Assembly: GCA_035995165.1 (NCBI GenBank)
Contig: DASYKU010000093.1
Span: forward strand, 1-64,000
Length of the DNA stretch: 64,000 nucleotides
Source: Mycobacteriales bacterium
GTDB taxonomy: Bacteria; Actinomycetota; Actinomycetes; Mycobacteriales; CADCTP01
Direction: 5' to 3'
Within the stretch, counting starts at the first letter, position 1, and every line of letters begins with the position of its first letter. The position numbers were made by a program, and so were the translations under genes. The notes under the pieces were generated by a model, which ran no database searches, was not told the DNA's origin, and saw only the letters and a program-made list of their open reading frames with translations. Positions 8,544-17,533 of this stretch are shown one piece after another.

Positions 8544-8918
8544 ATGGAGATGAGGCTGGAAGTCGTGCCCGTGCCGGTCACCGACGTCGACCGGGCCAAG
8601 TCGTTCTACGTGGACCAGGTCGGCTTCACCCCCGACCACGACCACGTCGTCAGCCCCGAGATCCGGTTCGTGCAGCTGACCCCGCCCGGGTCGGCCTGCT
8701 CGATCGTGATCGGCGTCGGCGTGGCCGGGGACATGGTGCCGGGCTCGCTGCGCGGGCTGATGGCGGTGATCCCGGACGCGGACGCCGCCCGCAAGGAGCT
8801 CGCCGAGCGCGGTGTCGACGTGAGCGAGGTCAGCGAGCAGCCCTGGGGCCGGTTCGTCTACTTCGCCGATCCCGACGGCAACACCTGGTCGCTGCAGCAG
8901 CTGCCGCAGCGGAGTTGA
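8544..8918 (+). CDS. VOC/glyoxalase-fold protein
   Basis: 124-residue vicinal-oxygen-chelate domain protein: a beta-alpha-beta-beta-beta unit twice, with DVDRAKSFYVDQVGF near the N-terminus and the C-terminal FVYFADPDGNTWSLQQL strand containing the usual metal-site region. Family members are lyases, dioxygenases or resistance proteins; the reaction here is unknown. ATG at 8544 is preferred over GTG 8538 because TAGGTT at 8531-8536 lies 7 nt before it with no ribosome site, consistent with a leaderless message. Divergent from the MetF-like gene (53 bp). Confidence 0.85.
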   Translation: MEMRLEVVPVPVTDVDRAKSFYVDQVGFTPDHDHVVSPEIRFVQLTPPGSACSIVIGVGVAGDMVPGSLRGLMAVIPDADAARKELAERGVDVSEVSEQPWGRFVYFADPDGNTWSLQQLPQRS

Positions 8919-8934
8919 CGCCTACAGTCAGGCC

Positions 8935-10350
8935 GTGAGCAGCGACGCGGGCGAGCATCCGGAGCTCGGCGCGGCCGTCGCCCGCGGCTTCCTCTCCCTG
9001 CGCGAGGCCGCCACCCCGCGCGAGCAGCGGTACGAGTTGGGTCGCGCCCTGCGCAAGCAGGTGCCGCGCTCCGCGCTCGGCGACTGGACCTCGCCCGACC
9101 GCCGCAAGGACCCGGTCGAGCAGATCATCACCGCGCACAAGGGCCGGGTGCCGTGGCTGATCCCGGTCCGGGTCGGGCGGATGGCCGCCTCGCCGTACGC
9201 GTTCCTGCGCGGGGCGGCCAACATCATGTCGGCCGACTTCGCCGCGCTGCCCTCGACCGGGATCACGCCGGTCGTCTGCGGCGACGCCCACCTGGGCAAC
9301 TTCGGCTTCTACGCCTCGCCCGAGCGGGAGCTGGTCTTCGACCTCAACGACTTCGACGAGGCCCACCCGGGCGCCTGGGAGTGGGACCTGCGCCGGCTGG
9401 CGACCAGCGTCTGGGTCGCCGGCCGGCAGAACGGCTCCAGCGAGTCCGAGTGCGGCGACGCGGTCGCCCGGTGCACGTCGGCGTACCGGCAGCAGGTGCG
9501 GTATCTGGCCGATCAGCCGCTGCTGGCCCGCTCGTTCGAGCGGCTGGACGTCGACCAGCTCGGCGCCGGGGCCAGCCCGGCGCTGCGCAAGGAGGTCAAG
9601 CGGGCGGCCCGGCAGGCGCGCAAACGGACCAGTGACCGGGCGCTGCCGCGGTTCACCGAGCAGCGGGACGGCGCCCGCCGGATCGTGCAGGAGCCGCCGC
9701 TGATCACCCGGCCGACGGCGAAGCACGCGGACCAGCTCGCGGCCGGCCTGGACGACTACCTGCGCACGCTGCCCTCGCACTGGGCCCGCATCCTCGGCGG
9801 CTACACGCTGGTCGACCTGGCCCACAAGGTGGTCGGGGTCGGCTCGGTCGGCCTGCGCGCGTACGTGGCCCTGCTGGAGGGCAGCTCCCCGGACGACGTG
9901 CTGTTCCTGCAGCTCAAGCAGGCCCGCCGGTCCGTCCTGGGGCCGTACGTGCACGGCGACCGGGCCTGGCACCAGCACCAGGGCCAGCGGGTGGTGGAAT
10001 ACCAGCAGGCACTGCAGACGGTCAGCGACCCGCTGCTGGGCTGGACCACGGTCGCCGGCCGGCAGTACTACGTCCGGCAGTTCCGGGACATGAAGGGCGC
10101 GATCACCGTCGACGGCATCGACGCCGCCGCGCTGGCCGACTACGCCGGTGTCTGCGGATCGCTGCTGGCCAAGGGACACGCCCGCACCAGCGGCGCCTCG
10201 ATGATCGCCGGGTACGTCGGGCACGGGCACACGATGGACGACGCGCTGTGCCGCTTCGCCCGGGCGTACGCGGACCAGACCGAGGCCGACCACGCCGCGC
10301 TGCTCGCGGCCGTCGACCGGGGCGTGCTGCCGGCGGACCCCGACCACTAG
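8935..10350 (+). CDS. DUF2252 family protein
   Basis: 471-residue protein of the DUF2252 family, which has a protein-kinase/phosphotransferase-like fold and no settled function. Visible hallmarks are VVCGDAHLGNFGFYASPE (about 119-136), DLNDFDEAHPGAWEWDLRR (about 140-158) and a C-terminal GHARTSGASMIAGYVG. The GDxHxxN and DxNDFD motifs resemble the catalytic and metal loops of aminoglycoside-phosphotransferase-like kinases. GTG at 8935 is 6 nt after TACAGT, so probably leaderless. A stem-loop just after the stop (10350-10370) is a likely terminator. Confidence 0.88.
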   Translation: MSSDAGEHPELGAAVARGFLSLREAATPREQRYELGRALRKQVPRSALGDWTSPDRRKDPVEQIITAHKGRVPWLIPVRVGRMAASPYAFLRGAANIMSADFAALPSTGITPVVCGDAHLGNFGFYASPERELVFDLNDFDEAHPGAWEWDLRRLATSVWVAGRQNGSSESECGDAVARCTSAYRQQVRYLADQPLLARSFERLDVDQLGAGASPALRKEVKRAARQARKRTSDRALPRFTEQRDGARRIVQEPPLITRPTAKHADQLAAGLDDYLRTLPSHWARILGGYTLVDLAHKVVGVGSVGLRAYVALLEGSSPDDVLFLQLKQARRSVLGPYVHGDRAWHQHQGQRVVEYQQALQTVSDPLLGWTTVAGRQYYVRQFRDMKGAITVDGIDAAALADYAGVCGSLLAKGHARTSGASMIAGYVGHGHTMDDALCRFARAYADQTEADHAALLAAVDRGVLPADPDH

Positions 10351-10370
10351 CAGTTGCTCGCAGCGACTGC
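10350..10370 (+). terminator. Stem-loop after DUF2252 gene
   Basis: GCAGT-T-GCT / AGC-G-ACTGC arms around a 3-nt loop, beginning on the last base of the TAG stop codon. No T-tract follows, as is usual for high-GC actinomycetes. Confidence 0.45.
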
Positions 10371-10555
10371 GCGGTCCGGATGAGTCATCACAGGACCGTC
10401 CGGAGCGGTCATCGATGATCCACTCAGACAACGCTGTTTCTTCGCCCACGCAAGGGGTCTTCAGCTACGGAAAGACCACTGGCGCACCGCTGATCCAACG
10501 GTTACAGTCCGGAACCGGTTCGTCCTGAGGTCCGGCCCCTGCCTTGGAGGATTAG

Positions 10556-11527
10556 GTGTTCGGCTCACGTCTGCGCGCCCTCGGCGCCGCGCTCGTCCTC
10601 GCGCTCGTCGCCACCGTCGCCGGTGTCTCGACGACCGGGCACCGGGCCGACGCCGACCCGCTGTTCGTCGAATGGCCGGCGGTGCTGCCGGGCCTCGTCG
10701 ACGGCTTCGACGCCGGCAGCTCGAACGTCTGCGTCGCCGGCAAGATCGGCTGCATCGACGCGCTCGTGCGCGAGATGCAGCGCCGCTACGAGCCGCTGCG
10801 GGACAGCTGCTCGGACCAGGCCGTGTTCGCGCTGACCTACCTCCGCGTCACCCAGACGTACGCCTGGAGCGCCCGGCAGCCCGGGTACTACCAGGACCCG
10901 GCCTGGACCAACCACGCGGTCGCCGTGTTCGCGAAGTACTACCTGCGCGCGTTCGACAACTGGACCGCCGACAACAACTCGGCGAACGTGCCCCAGGCCT
11001 GGAAGATCGCGTTCAGCGGCGCCCGCGACGGCAAGATCATGGGTACCGGCAACTTCCTGCTCGGGCTCAACGCGCACATCAACCACGACCTCGCGCTGGC
11101 GATGGCGGCGGCCGGCCTGACCCAGGCCAACGGCCAGTCGGCGAAGCCGAACTACGACAAGATCGACCTGCTGCTCAACTCGGTCACGAACCCGCTGGTC
11201 GCCGAGCTCTCGGCCCGGTTCGACCCGAGCATGGACGACACCACGCTGCCGCTGAACCTGGACGCGGTCGCCATCGGCAACCTCATGTTCCTCTGGCGGG
11301 AGCAGGCCTGGCGCAACGCCGAGCTGCTCGCGCTCGCCCCGGCCCTGACCAAGGGCCTGGTCCAGACGACGATCGACGCCAACTCGGTGACCCAGGCGAC
11401 GCTGTACTCGGCGGCGATGAGCTACCTCCCGTCCGCGCCCGGCCGGGTCGACCGCACCACCTTCTGCTCCGCCCACCACGACGACCCCGCCCCGCAGGCT
11501 TATCCCTTCGGCCTGCCGACGGACTGA
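10556..11527 (+). CDS. Secreted DUF5995 family protein
   Basis: 323-residue exported protein. Residues 1-31 are a signal peptide (hydrophobic [16 protein letters not shown], likely cleavage near GHRADA). The mature part is all-helical, with [14 protein letters not shown] and the conserved region [21 protein letters not shown], which I associate with the actinobacterial DUF5995 family. Three or four cysteines ([14 protein letters not shown]) suggest disulfides outside the cell. GTG 10556 has a strong GGAGG 5 nt upstream. The 205-bp upstream region contains TACAGT around 10502 as a possible -10. The 3' end is followed by an exact 21-bp duplication. Confidence 0.82.
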   Translation: MFGSRLRALGAALVLALVATVAGVSTTGHRADADPLFVEWPAVLPGLVDGFDAGSSNVCVAGKIGCIDALVREMQRRYEPLRDSCSDQAVFALTYLRVTQTYAWSARQPGYYQDPAWTNHAVAVFAKYYLRAFDNWTADNNSANVPQAWKIAFSGARDGKIMGTGNFLLGLNAHINHDLALAMAAAGLTQANGQSAKPNYDKIDLLLNSVTNPLVAELSARFDPSMDDTTLPLNLDAVAIGNLMFLWREQAWRNAELLALAPALTKGLVQTTIDANSVTQATLYSAAMSYLPSAPGRVDRTTFCSAHHDDPAPQAYPFGLPTD

Positions 11528-11554
11528 GACCGGCTGCCGACGGACTGAGACCGG
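11513..11554. repeat. Exact 21-bp tandem duplication including stop codon
   Basis: Positions 11513-11533 are repeated exactly at 11534-11554. The first copy contains the last codons and TGA of the DUF5995 gene, so the duplication adds a second in-phase copy of its 3' end that is never translated. Confidence 0.9.
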
Positions 11555-11579
11555 CCGGCGGATCCGGGTGACGCCCGGG

Positions 11580-12656
11580 TCAGCCGGCGGTGTGGGTCGG
11601 CTGAGGCTGAAGGGCCGGGGCGGGCGCCTCGCCCGGGTAGGCGAGGGCCTCGCCGGCGACGGAGAGGCGGACGACCGAGCCGAGGGCCGGACGGTCGTGG
11701 CCGGCGACCCGGGCCAGCACCTCGGTGCCGTTCGGCAGCAGCTCGAGCCGGACCGCGGCGTCGTGCCCGAAGTAGCTGACGTCGCGGACCCGGGCCTCGA
11801 CCCCGCCGGTGCCGGAGTAGGAGAGCACCAGCTGCTCCGGCCGGAGCAGGATCCGGGCCTCGCCCTCGACGTCGCCGCGGACGGCGAACGAGCCCAGCTC
11901 GCAGGTCGCGTACCCGTGCGAGATCGAGGCCGGCAGCAGCACGGCCTCGCCGACGAACCCGGCCACCCCGGCGTCCGAGGGCGAGCGGTAGACGATCTCG
12001 GGCGCGTCCAGCTGCACCAGCCGGCCCTCCCGCATGACCGCGACCTGGGAGGCCATCGACAGCGCCTCGGCCTGGTCGTGGGTGACCAGCACCGCGGTCG
12101 TCTCGGCCGCCTCCAGCGCGGCTGCGACCGCCCGCCGGGTCGACTCCCGCAGGCCCGCGTCCAGCGACGAGAACGGCTCGTCCAGCAGCACGATCTCCGG
12201 GCGCGGGGCCAGCGCCCGGGCCAGTGCGACCCGCTGCTGCTGCCCGCCGGAGAGCTCGTGCGGGTGCCGCCCGGCCAGCGCCGGGTCGAGCCCGACCAGC
12301 TCCAGGCCGGCGGCGATCCGGCCCGGGGTCCGCTCCCGCCGGGGCAGCCCGAAACCGACGTTGGCGGCGACCGACAGGTGCGGGAACAGCGCGCCCTCCT
12401 GGGGCACGTACCCGATCCGGCGGCGCTGCGGCGGCCGCCGCCGGCCGGCCCCGACGACCACCTCGTCGTCGAGCGCGATCGTGCCGGAGTCCGGGTCGTC
12501 GAAGCCGGCCACCAGCCGCAGCAGCGTGGTCTTGCCGCACCCGGACGGACCCAGTACGGCGGTGAGCGTGTGCGCCGGCACGTGCAGGTCCACGCCCAGC
12601 AGCACCGGGGTCGATCCGAACGCCTTGGTGACGCCGGACACCGTCAGTGCCGTCAT
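11580..12656 (-). CDS. fbpC: Iron(III)-type ABC importer, ATP-binding subunit
   Basis: 358-residue ATPase of the FbpC/PotA-CUT1-like group. Walker [10 protein letters not shown] (about 38-46), Q-loop YVPQEG, signature LSGGQQQRV, Walker [13 protein letters not shown] and the H-loop VTHDQAEAL are all intact; about residues 240-340 form the TOBE-like regulatory domain. It pairs with the permease upstream (ATGA overlap at 12653-12656) and the lipoprotein gene at 14225, completing an importer. Control is expected through the IdeR/DtxR box at 15268. Ligand could be ferric iron or a thiamine-like compound by fold alone; the iron box favours iron. Confidence 0.92.
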   Translation of the reverse strand: MTALTVSGVTKAFGSTPVLLGVDLHVPAHTLTAVLGPSGCGKTTLLRLVAGFDDPDSGTIALDDEVVVGAGRRRPPQRRRIGYVPQEGALFPHLSVAANVGFGLPRRERTPGRIAAGLELVGLDPALAGRHPHELSGGQQQRVALARALAPRPEIVLLDEPFSSLDAGLRESTRRAVAAALEAAETTAVLVTHDQAEALSMASQVAVMREGRLVQLDAPEIVYRSPSDAGVAGFVGEAVLLPASISHGYATCELGSFAVRGDVEGEARILLRPEQLVLSYSGTGGVEARVRDVSYFGHDAAVRLELLPNGTEVLARVAGHDRPALGSVVRLSVAGEALAYPGEAPAPALQPQPTHTAG

Positions 12657-14221
12657 GCGGTCACCCTTCTCGCTTGGCGGGTGAGCAGGTACGTCGCCGG
12701 GGCCGAGAGCAGCACGAGCAGCGCCGCGTACGGCGCGGCCGCCCCGTACGCGAGGCTGTTGCTCTGGTTCCAGAACTCGGTGGCCAGCGTCCGGGTGCCC
12801 AGCGGGGAGAGCAGCAGGGTCGCGGTCAGCTCGGTGACGACGGCCAGGAAGACCAGCGCGGCGCCGGCGCCGAGGCCGGGCGCGATGAGCGGCAGGGTGA
12901 CCCGGCGCAGCGTGCCGATCGGGCCCTGGCCGAGCGAGTGCGCGACCGAGTCGAGCACCGGCGGCGCCTGCGCCAGCGCCGCCCGCACGGTCACCACGGC
13001 CCGGGGCAGGAACAGGATCGCGTACCCGGCCAGCAGCAGCGGGGCGGTCTGGTAGAGCGGCTTGGCGCCCCGGATCGCGATCGTCACCAGCGCGAGCGCG
13101 ACGACGATCCCGGGCAGCGCGCTGGACACGTACGTGCTGCGCTCCAGCAGCGCGGACACCCGGCCGCGGTGCCGGACCGCCAGCCAGGCCGCCGGGACCG
13201 CGAGCACGACGGTGATGACGGCCGCGAGCGCGCCCAGGGTGAGCGAGCTCCCGGTCGCCTGCAGCAGGATGTGGGCGTCGATCCCGGTCGAGCTGCCGGC
13301 GACGAGCCAGCGCACGATCGAGCCGATCGGCACCCCGAGGGACAGCACGGTCAGCCCGACCAGGGCGGCGGTGACCGGCCAGGTCGCCCACCCGAGCCGG
13401 GCCGGGGACGGCGGCCGCGGCGCGCCCCCGCCGATCCGCGCGTACCGGCTGCGGCCGCGCAGCGCGAGCTCCAGCACCAGCAGGGTCAGGCAGAGCAGCA
13501 CCAGCACGGCGGCCAGCATGGTCGCGGCCGAGCTGTTGAACGAGGACTGGAACTGGTCGTAGATCGCGGTGGTGAAGGTCGGGTAGCGCAGCAGCGCCAG
13601 CGCGCCGAACTCGGAGAGCAGGTGCAGCGCGACCAGCAGCCCGCCGCCGAGCAGGGCCGGCCGCAGCTGCGGCAGCACCACCCGGGCGAAGGTCGCGCCC
13701 CGGTTCAGCCCGAGCGAGTACGCCGACTCCTCCAGCCCCGGGTCGAGCCCGCGCAGCATCGCGGCCGCCGGCAGGAACACCAGCGGGAAGTACGACAGGG
13801 TCGTGATCAGCAGCGCGCCGCCGTACCCGTCGGCGGACGGGAGGACCGAGACCCAGCCGAACGCGTTGACGAACGAGGGCACCGCCAGCGGCGCCACCAG
13901 CAGCACCGTCCACAAGCGACGGAGCGGGAGGTCGGACCGCTCGACCAGCCAGGCCCCGCCGACGCCGAGCAGCACGCAGAGCACGACGCAGCCGCCGGTC
14001 AGCCGGACGGTGTTCCAGAGCAGCTCGCCGGTGCGGTCCCGGAACACCAGCCGGCTCGCCTCGGACCAGCCGGTGTCCACGGCCTGCCAGGCCACGAAAC
14101 CCAGTGGCAGCAGGGCGAGCAGCGCCACCGCCGCCGCGGCCAGCACCAGCAGTGCCGGCGGCCGCGGGACGCGGCGCCGGGTGACCGGAGGTGTGGCCTC
14201 GGGGGCGGAGAGGACGGTCAT
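12653..14221 (-). CDS. fbpB: Iron(III)-type ABC importer, fused permease
   Basis: 522-residue inner-membrane protein with about 12 hydrophobic segments and two internally homologous MetI-type permease halves, as in FbpB/ThiP. The EAA-like coupling loops are seen as EESAYSLGLNRGATFARVVL in the first half and DSVAHSLGQGPIGTLRRVTL in the second. It lies 3 nt after the binding-protein gene and overlaps the ATPase gene by 4 nt, so all three are translated together. Length is normal for the family. Confidence 0.92.
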   Translation of the reverse strand: MTVLSAPEATPPVTRRRVPRPPALLVLAAAAVALLALLPLGFVAWQAVDTGWSEASRLVFRDRTGELLWNTVRLTGGCVVLCVLLGVGGAWLVERSDLPLRRLWTVLLVAPLAVPSFVNAFGWVSVLPSADGYGGALLITTLSYFPLVFLPAAAMLRGLDPGLEESAYSLGLNRGATFARVVLPQLRPALLGGGLLVALHLLSEFGALALLRYPTFTTAIYDQFQSSFNSSAATMLAAVLVLLCLTLLVLELALRGRSRYARIGGGAPRPPSPARLGWATWPVTAALVGLTVLSLGVPIGSIVRWLVAGSSTGIDAHILLQATGSSLTLGALAAVITVVLAVPAAWLAVRHRGRVSALLERSTYVSSALPGIVVALALVTIAIRGAKPLYQTAPLLLAGYAILFLPRAVVTVRAALAQAPPVLDSVAHSLGQGPIGTLRRVTLPLIAPGLGAGAALVFLAVVTELTATLLLSPLGTRTLATEFWNQSNSLAYGAAAPYAALLVLLSAPATYLLTRQARRVTA

Positions 14222-14224
14222 CGG

Positions 14225-15244
14225 CTAGAGCAGCCCGGCCTGCTGCATCATCGCGACCACCGCGGGCCCGTTGAGCGCGCCGACGTCGACGGTCGGCGGG
14301 TCCAGTTCGGACAGTGGCTTGAGCTTCGCGTTGGCCTTGATCCCGTTGCCCACCGGGTATTCCAGCGCGTTGCTGTCGACCAGCGCCTGCTGGCCCGCCT
14401 TGCCGGTGAGGTAGTTCACCAGCTGCTGCGCGTCGGCCGCGTGCTTGCTCGACTTCAGGACGCCGGCCCCGGAGGTCGACAGGAACGCGCCCGGGTCCTG
14501 GTGGCCGAAGAAGTCCAGCGTGACGTTCTTGCTGTTGGCGCCGGACTCGGCCTGGTCCTGGTACCAGTAGTAGTGGTAGATGATCCCGGTCTTGATCTCG
14601 CCGGAGTTCACCGCGGACAGGATGGCCACGTTGTTGCGGTAGATCTTGGCGTTGGTCTTCAGCCCCTGCAGCCAGGTCTGCGCCTTGGCCTGCCCCTCGA
14701 CCGCGACCACCGCGGACACGATCGCCTGGAAGTCGGCGCCGGACGGGGCGATCCCGACCTGGCCCTTCCACCGCGGGTCGGCCATGTCCATGATCGAGGC
14801 GGGCAACTGGTCCTTCGGCACCCCGGCGGTGTTGTACGCCAGCACGGTCGAACGGGCCGCGAAGCCGAGCCAGTCCTTCTTCGAGGACACGTACGCCGCC
14901 GGCACCTGGGCCATCGTGTCGCCGTCGACCGGGGCGAACAGGCCCTTGTCCGAGACCAGCGTCATGGCCGGCGAGTTCTCGGTCAGGAAGACGTCGGCCG
15001 GGGAGGCGGAACCCTCCTGCACGATCTGGTTGGCCAGCTCGAAGTCGCTGCCGTTGCGCAAGGTCACGTCGATCCCGGTCTCCTTGGCGAAGCCCTTGAG
15101 CATCGCCGCGACCAGGTCCTCGTGCTGCGCGTTGTAGACGACGAGCTCGGTCTTCGATCCGGATCCGCCGCCGCCGCAGGCGGCCGAGAGGGCCAGCACC
15201 GCTGCCCCGACGACCGCCGCTACCGCCGTACTGCGCCCGCGCAT
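14225..15244 (-). CDS. fbpA: Iron(III)-type ABC importer, substrate-binding lipoprotein
   Basis: 339-residue extracytoplasmic binding protein of the Fe3+/FbpA-type periplasmic-binding family. Signal peptide with lipobox LSAAC at residues 19-23 indicates lipid anchoring. ELVVYNAQHEDLV begins the mature domain; ligand-site tyrosines characteristic of ferric-binding proteins may be in IIYHYYWYQD (about 222-231). ATG 15244 has GGAG about 8 nt upstream. First gene of the operon, 24 nt downstream of a 19-bp IdeR/DtxR-like box, which supports iron as the ligand and iron-starvation induction. Confidence 0.93.
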   Translation of the reverse strand: MRGRSTAVAAVVGAAVLALSAACGGGGSGSKTELVVYNAQHEDLVAAMLKGFAKETGIDVTLRNGSDFELANQIVQEGSASPADVFLTENSPAMTLVSDKGLFAPVDGDTMAQVPAAYVSSKKDWLGFAARSTVLAYNTAGVPKDQLPASIMDMADPRWKGQVGIAPSGADFQAIVSAVVAVEGQAKAQTWLQGLKTNAKIYRNNVAILSAVNSGEIKTGIIYHYYWYQDQAESGANSKNVTLDFFGHQDPGAFLSTSGAGVLKSSKHAADAQQLVNYLTGKAGQQALVDSNALEYPVGNGIKANAKLKPLSELDPPTVDVGALNGPAVVAMMQQAGLL

Positions 15245-15267
15245 GGCAGAACTCCAATGTCCGCTCG

Positions 15268-15286
15268 TTAGGTAAGGGGAACCTTA
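15268..15286. promoter_or_regulatory. IdeR/DtxR iron box upstream of the ABC importer
   Basis: 19-bp sequence TTAGGTAAGGGGAACCTTA closely matches the known IdeR/DtxR consensus TTAGGTTAGSCTAACCTAA. It is embedded in a longer inverted repeat with outer arms GTCCGCTCG (15259-15267) and CGAGCGGAC (15292-15300). Position just upstream of the binding-protein gene fits repression by Fe2+-loaded IdeR. Confidence 0.88.
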
Positions 15287-15304
15287 CTAGGCGAGCGGAC
15301 AGCA

Positions 15305-15340
15305 GCGCGCCCCCCAGTTCCTGTGAGCTGAGGGGCGCGC
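15305..15340 (-). terminator. Stem-loop downstream of the SDR gene
   Basis: Nine-base-pair arms GCGCGCCCC and GGGGCGCGC enclose an 18-nt region that can form a short inner stem. It lies 9 nt beyond the stop of the minus-strand SDR gene and before the iron operon's promoter, so it probably insulates the two units. Confidence 0.6.
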
Positions 15341-15348
15341 GAGGTGGT

Positions 15349-16281
15349 TCAGCGAGCCAGTGTGTCCTGCGACACGGTCCAGAGCCGGGCCGCGGCCTCG
15401 GGGTCCAGCGCGTACGCGGCGACGCCGGTCCGGGTGCCGGGCTGGTTGAGGCCGGCCTCGGCCACGTCCTCGAAGTACGTGCCGGTGACGCCCTCGACCA
15501 GCGGGGACGCGGCCAGCAGCACCGAGGTCGCGGCCCCCTGCTCGGGCGTCTTCCACTGCGGCAGGGTCGAGCCGCCGGCCGCGGTCCGCATCCGCTCCAG
15601 GTCCTCGTCGGAGACGTAGCGCTGCAGATTGGTCCGGATGCCGCCCGGGTGCAGGGCGTTGGCGGTGATGCCGTCGCCGGCCCAGCGCCTGGCCACCTCG
15701 ACGGCGAACAGCACGTTCGCCGTCTTCGACTGCCCGTACGCCGCCCAGGGCTCGTATGCGCGGTGCTCGAAGTGGATGTCGTCGAAGACGACCGGGGAGC
15801 GCAGGTGCGCGGCCGAGCTGACCGAGACCAGCCGGGCCCCGCCGGCCAGCGCGAGCGCGTCGTGCAGCCCGCTGGCGAGCGCGAAGTGGCCGAGGTGGTT
15901 GGTCGCGACCTGCATCTCCCAGCCCTCGGGCGTCCGCATCAGCGGCGAGGCCATCACCCCGGCGTTGTCGACCAGAATGTGCAGCGGGCCGTCCCAGTTG
16001 GCGGTGAACGCCGCGATCGAGGCCCGGTCGGCCAGGTCCAGCGGGGCGACGAGGACGTTGCGGCCGATCTCGGCGGCGGTCTTGGCCCCGGCGTCGAGGT
16101 TGCGGACGGCGATCGTGACCTCGGCCCCGGCGTTCGCGAGCGCGCGGGCGGTCTCGACGCCGATGCCGGAGGCGCCGCCGGTGACGACGGCGCGCCGGCC
16201 GGACAGGTCGATCCCGGCGACGACCTCGGCGGCGGTGGTTTCCCGCCCGAACGGCCAGGGGGCGGGTGTGCTGGCGGTCAT
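15349..16281 (-). CDS. SDR-family NAD(P)-dependent oxidoreductase
   Basis: 310-residue short-chain dehydrogenase of the protochlorophyllide-reductase/WWOX-like group. Cofactor loop VVTGGASGIGVETARALA (about 33-50), the NNAG-type motif as LVDNAGVM, and catalytic Ser-Tyr-Lys as SVSSAAHL followed by YGQSKTANVLF are all present. ATG 16281 follows GGGAGAGG. Divergent from a TetR regulator; two palindromes in the gap suggest tight repression. Substrate unknown, probably a xenobiotic or ketone/alcohol. A hairpin terminator follows the stop. Confidence 0.9.
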   Translation of the reverse strand: MTASTPAPWPFGRETTAAEVVAGIDLSGRRAVVTGGASGIGVETARALANAGAEVTIAVRNLDAGAKTAAEIGRNVLVAPLDLADRASIAAFTANWDGPLHILVDNAGVMASPLMRTPEGWEMQVATNHLGHFALASGLHDALALAGGARLVSVSSAAHLRSPVVFDDIHFEHRAYEPWAAYGQSKTANVLFAVEVARRWAGDGITANALHPGGIRTNLQRYVSDEDLERMRTAAGGSTLPQWKTPEQGAATSVLLAASPLVEGVTGTYFEDVAEAGLNQPGTRTGVAAYALDPEAAARLWTVSQDTLAR

Positions 16282-16317
16282 GGACCTCTCCCGGTAGGAC
16301 GATCTCGGTACGATGGA

Positions 16318-16335
16318 AGCGGAGGAACCTCCGCT
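16318..16335. promoter_or_regulatory. Perfect 18-bp palindrome, TetR operator candidate 1
   Basis: AGCGGAGG-AA-CCTCCGCT lies in the 128-bp gap between the divergent SDR and TetR genes, on the SDR side. Symmetry, size and place are typical of TetR-family operators. Confidence 0.7.
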
Positions 16336-16346
16336 ACCTCTCCAGA

Positions 16347-16370
16347 CTAAGCGGAGGAAGCTCCGGTTAG
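16347..16370. promoter_or_regulatory. 24-bp near-palindrome, TetR operator candidate 2
   Basis: CTAAGCGGAG-GAAG-CTCCGGTTAG, one mismatch between the arms, shares the AGCGGAG half-site with the site at 16318. Two related sites in one intergenic region suggest cooperative binding that controls both divergent promoters. Confidence 0.7.
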
Positions 16371-16409
16371 CAACGTGACCCGGTCGGCACCGCGACGGAG
16401 GAGGCACCT

Positions 16410-16961
16410 GTGGAGACGCGCCCGCTGCGCGCCGACGCCCGGCGCAACCGGGACCGGCTGCTCGCGGTGGCGGTGCGCGCGTTCTCCCAGGACGGCCCGG
16501 ACGTGCCGCTGGACGCGATCGCCCGGGAGGCCGGCGTCGGGATCGGCACGCTCTACCGGCACTTCCCGACCCGGGACGCGCTGGTCGAGGCCGCGTACCG
16601 GACCGAGCTCGACCGGCTCTGCGACGCGGCGCCGACCCTGCTCGCCGAGCTGCCGCCGGAGCGGGCGCTGCGGGCGTGGATGGACCGGTTCGTCGACTAC
16701 ATGACGACCAAGCGCGGCATGGCGGACGCGCTCAAGGCGCTGATCGCCTCCGGCGGGAATCCGTACGCGCACAGTCGGGACCGGATGACGACCGCGGTCG
16801 AGTCGCTGCTCGAGGCGGGGGTGCAGGCCGGCAGCCTGCGCCCGGACGTGCTCGCGCCGGACGTGCTGGCCGGGCTGTCCGGGGTCACCCTGGCCGCGGG
16901 CGAGCGGGACCAGGCCGGCCGGCTGCTCGACCTCCTGCTCGACGCGCTCCGCGCCCGCTGA
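16410..16961 (+). CDS. TetR-family transcriptional regulator
   Basis: 183-residue repressor. N-terminal helix-turn-helix in DAIAREAGVGIGTLYRHFPT (about 36-55); ligand-binding C-terminal helices follow. GTG start has GGAGG upstream. It faces the SDR gene and very probably binds the two AGCGGAG palindromes between them, controlling itself and the SDR. The inducer is not predictable. Confidence 0.92.
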   Translation: METRPLRADARRNRDRLLAVAVRAFSQDGPDVPLDAIAREAGVGIGTLYRHFPTRDALVEAAYRTELDRLCDAAPTLLAELPPERALRAWMDRFVDYMTTKRGMADALKALIASGGNPYAHSRDRMTTAVESLLEAGVQAGSLRPDVLAPDVLAGLSGVTLAAGERDQAGRLLDLLLDALRAR

Positions 16962-16972
16962 CGCGGGCTGCG

Positions 16973-17533
16973 CTAACGCCGCCAGTTCACGTCGCGGCCG
17001 GTCAGGCCGAGCAGCCGCCGGAGGTCGTCCGCACCCGCCGGCACCTCGACCGACGGCCCGAACGGCCCGCCCTCCAGGTCGGAGAACTTCTCCGCGAAGC
17101 CCAGTGCCGCGGCCACCAGCTCGGGCTCGGCCCCGTACGGCTGCCCGGTCCCCTCCGCGAGGTCCCAGCCGTGCACGACCAGCTCGTCCGCGAGGACCGC
17201 CGCGGTGAGATCGGCCGGCAGCGCGACCCCGCCGACGGTCGCCTCGCCCAGCCAGGCGTCCGGGTCGCGCCAGGCCGAGACCAGGTCGTCGAGCCGGAAC
17301 CGCAGCTGGTCGCGCCAGTCCGGCGGCAGGTCGGCGGTCGGTTCCGGCGCGAGGCCGATCTGCTTGCGGGCACCGTTGGCGAACGCCACCGTGAAGTCGA
17401 GGAGGTGGTGCAGCAGCATCGCGACCGACCAGCCCGGGCAGGGCGTCGGCCGGTCGAACTGATCGTCGGTGACGCCGTCGGCGAGCACGGCGATCTGACG
17501 GGCGGCCGGGGCGAAGTCGTACGGCACGGTCAT
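16973..17533 (-). CDS. TIGR03086-type DinB/maleylpyruvate-isomerase-fold protein
   Basis: 186-residue helical-bundle protein. The start QLTDDQFDRPTPCPGWSV-like region (here VTDDQFDRPTPCPGWSVAML, about 20-39) and VVHGWDLAEGTG (about 125-136) are the hallmarks of the mycothiol-dependent maleylpyruvate isomerase N-terminal/TIGR03086 metal-binding family. The conserved histidines (LLHHLLDF and VHGWD) would bind a metal. Catalysed reaction unknown. ATG overlaps the stop of the upstream MFS gene by 4 nt, so it is co-transcribed with it. Confidence 0.82.
   Translation of the reverse strand: MTVPYDFAPAARQIAVLADGVTDDQFDRPTPCPGWSVAMLLHHLLDFTVAFANGARKQIGLAPEPTADLPPDWRDQLRFRLDDLVSAWRDPDAWLGEATVGGVALPADLTAAVLADELVVHGWDLAEGTGQPYGAEPELVAAALGFAEKFSDLEGGPFGPSVEVPAGADDLRRLLGLTGRDVNWRR

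Noticed and set aside
11580-15257. A 1225-codon minus-strand frame running through the iron ABC operon
   Set aside because: Only its last 358 codons, from ATG 12656, encode a real protein (the ATPase); the rest is out of frame with the permease and binding-protein genes.
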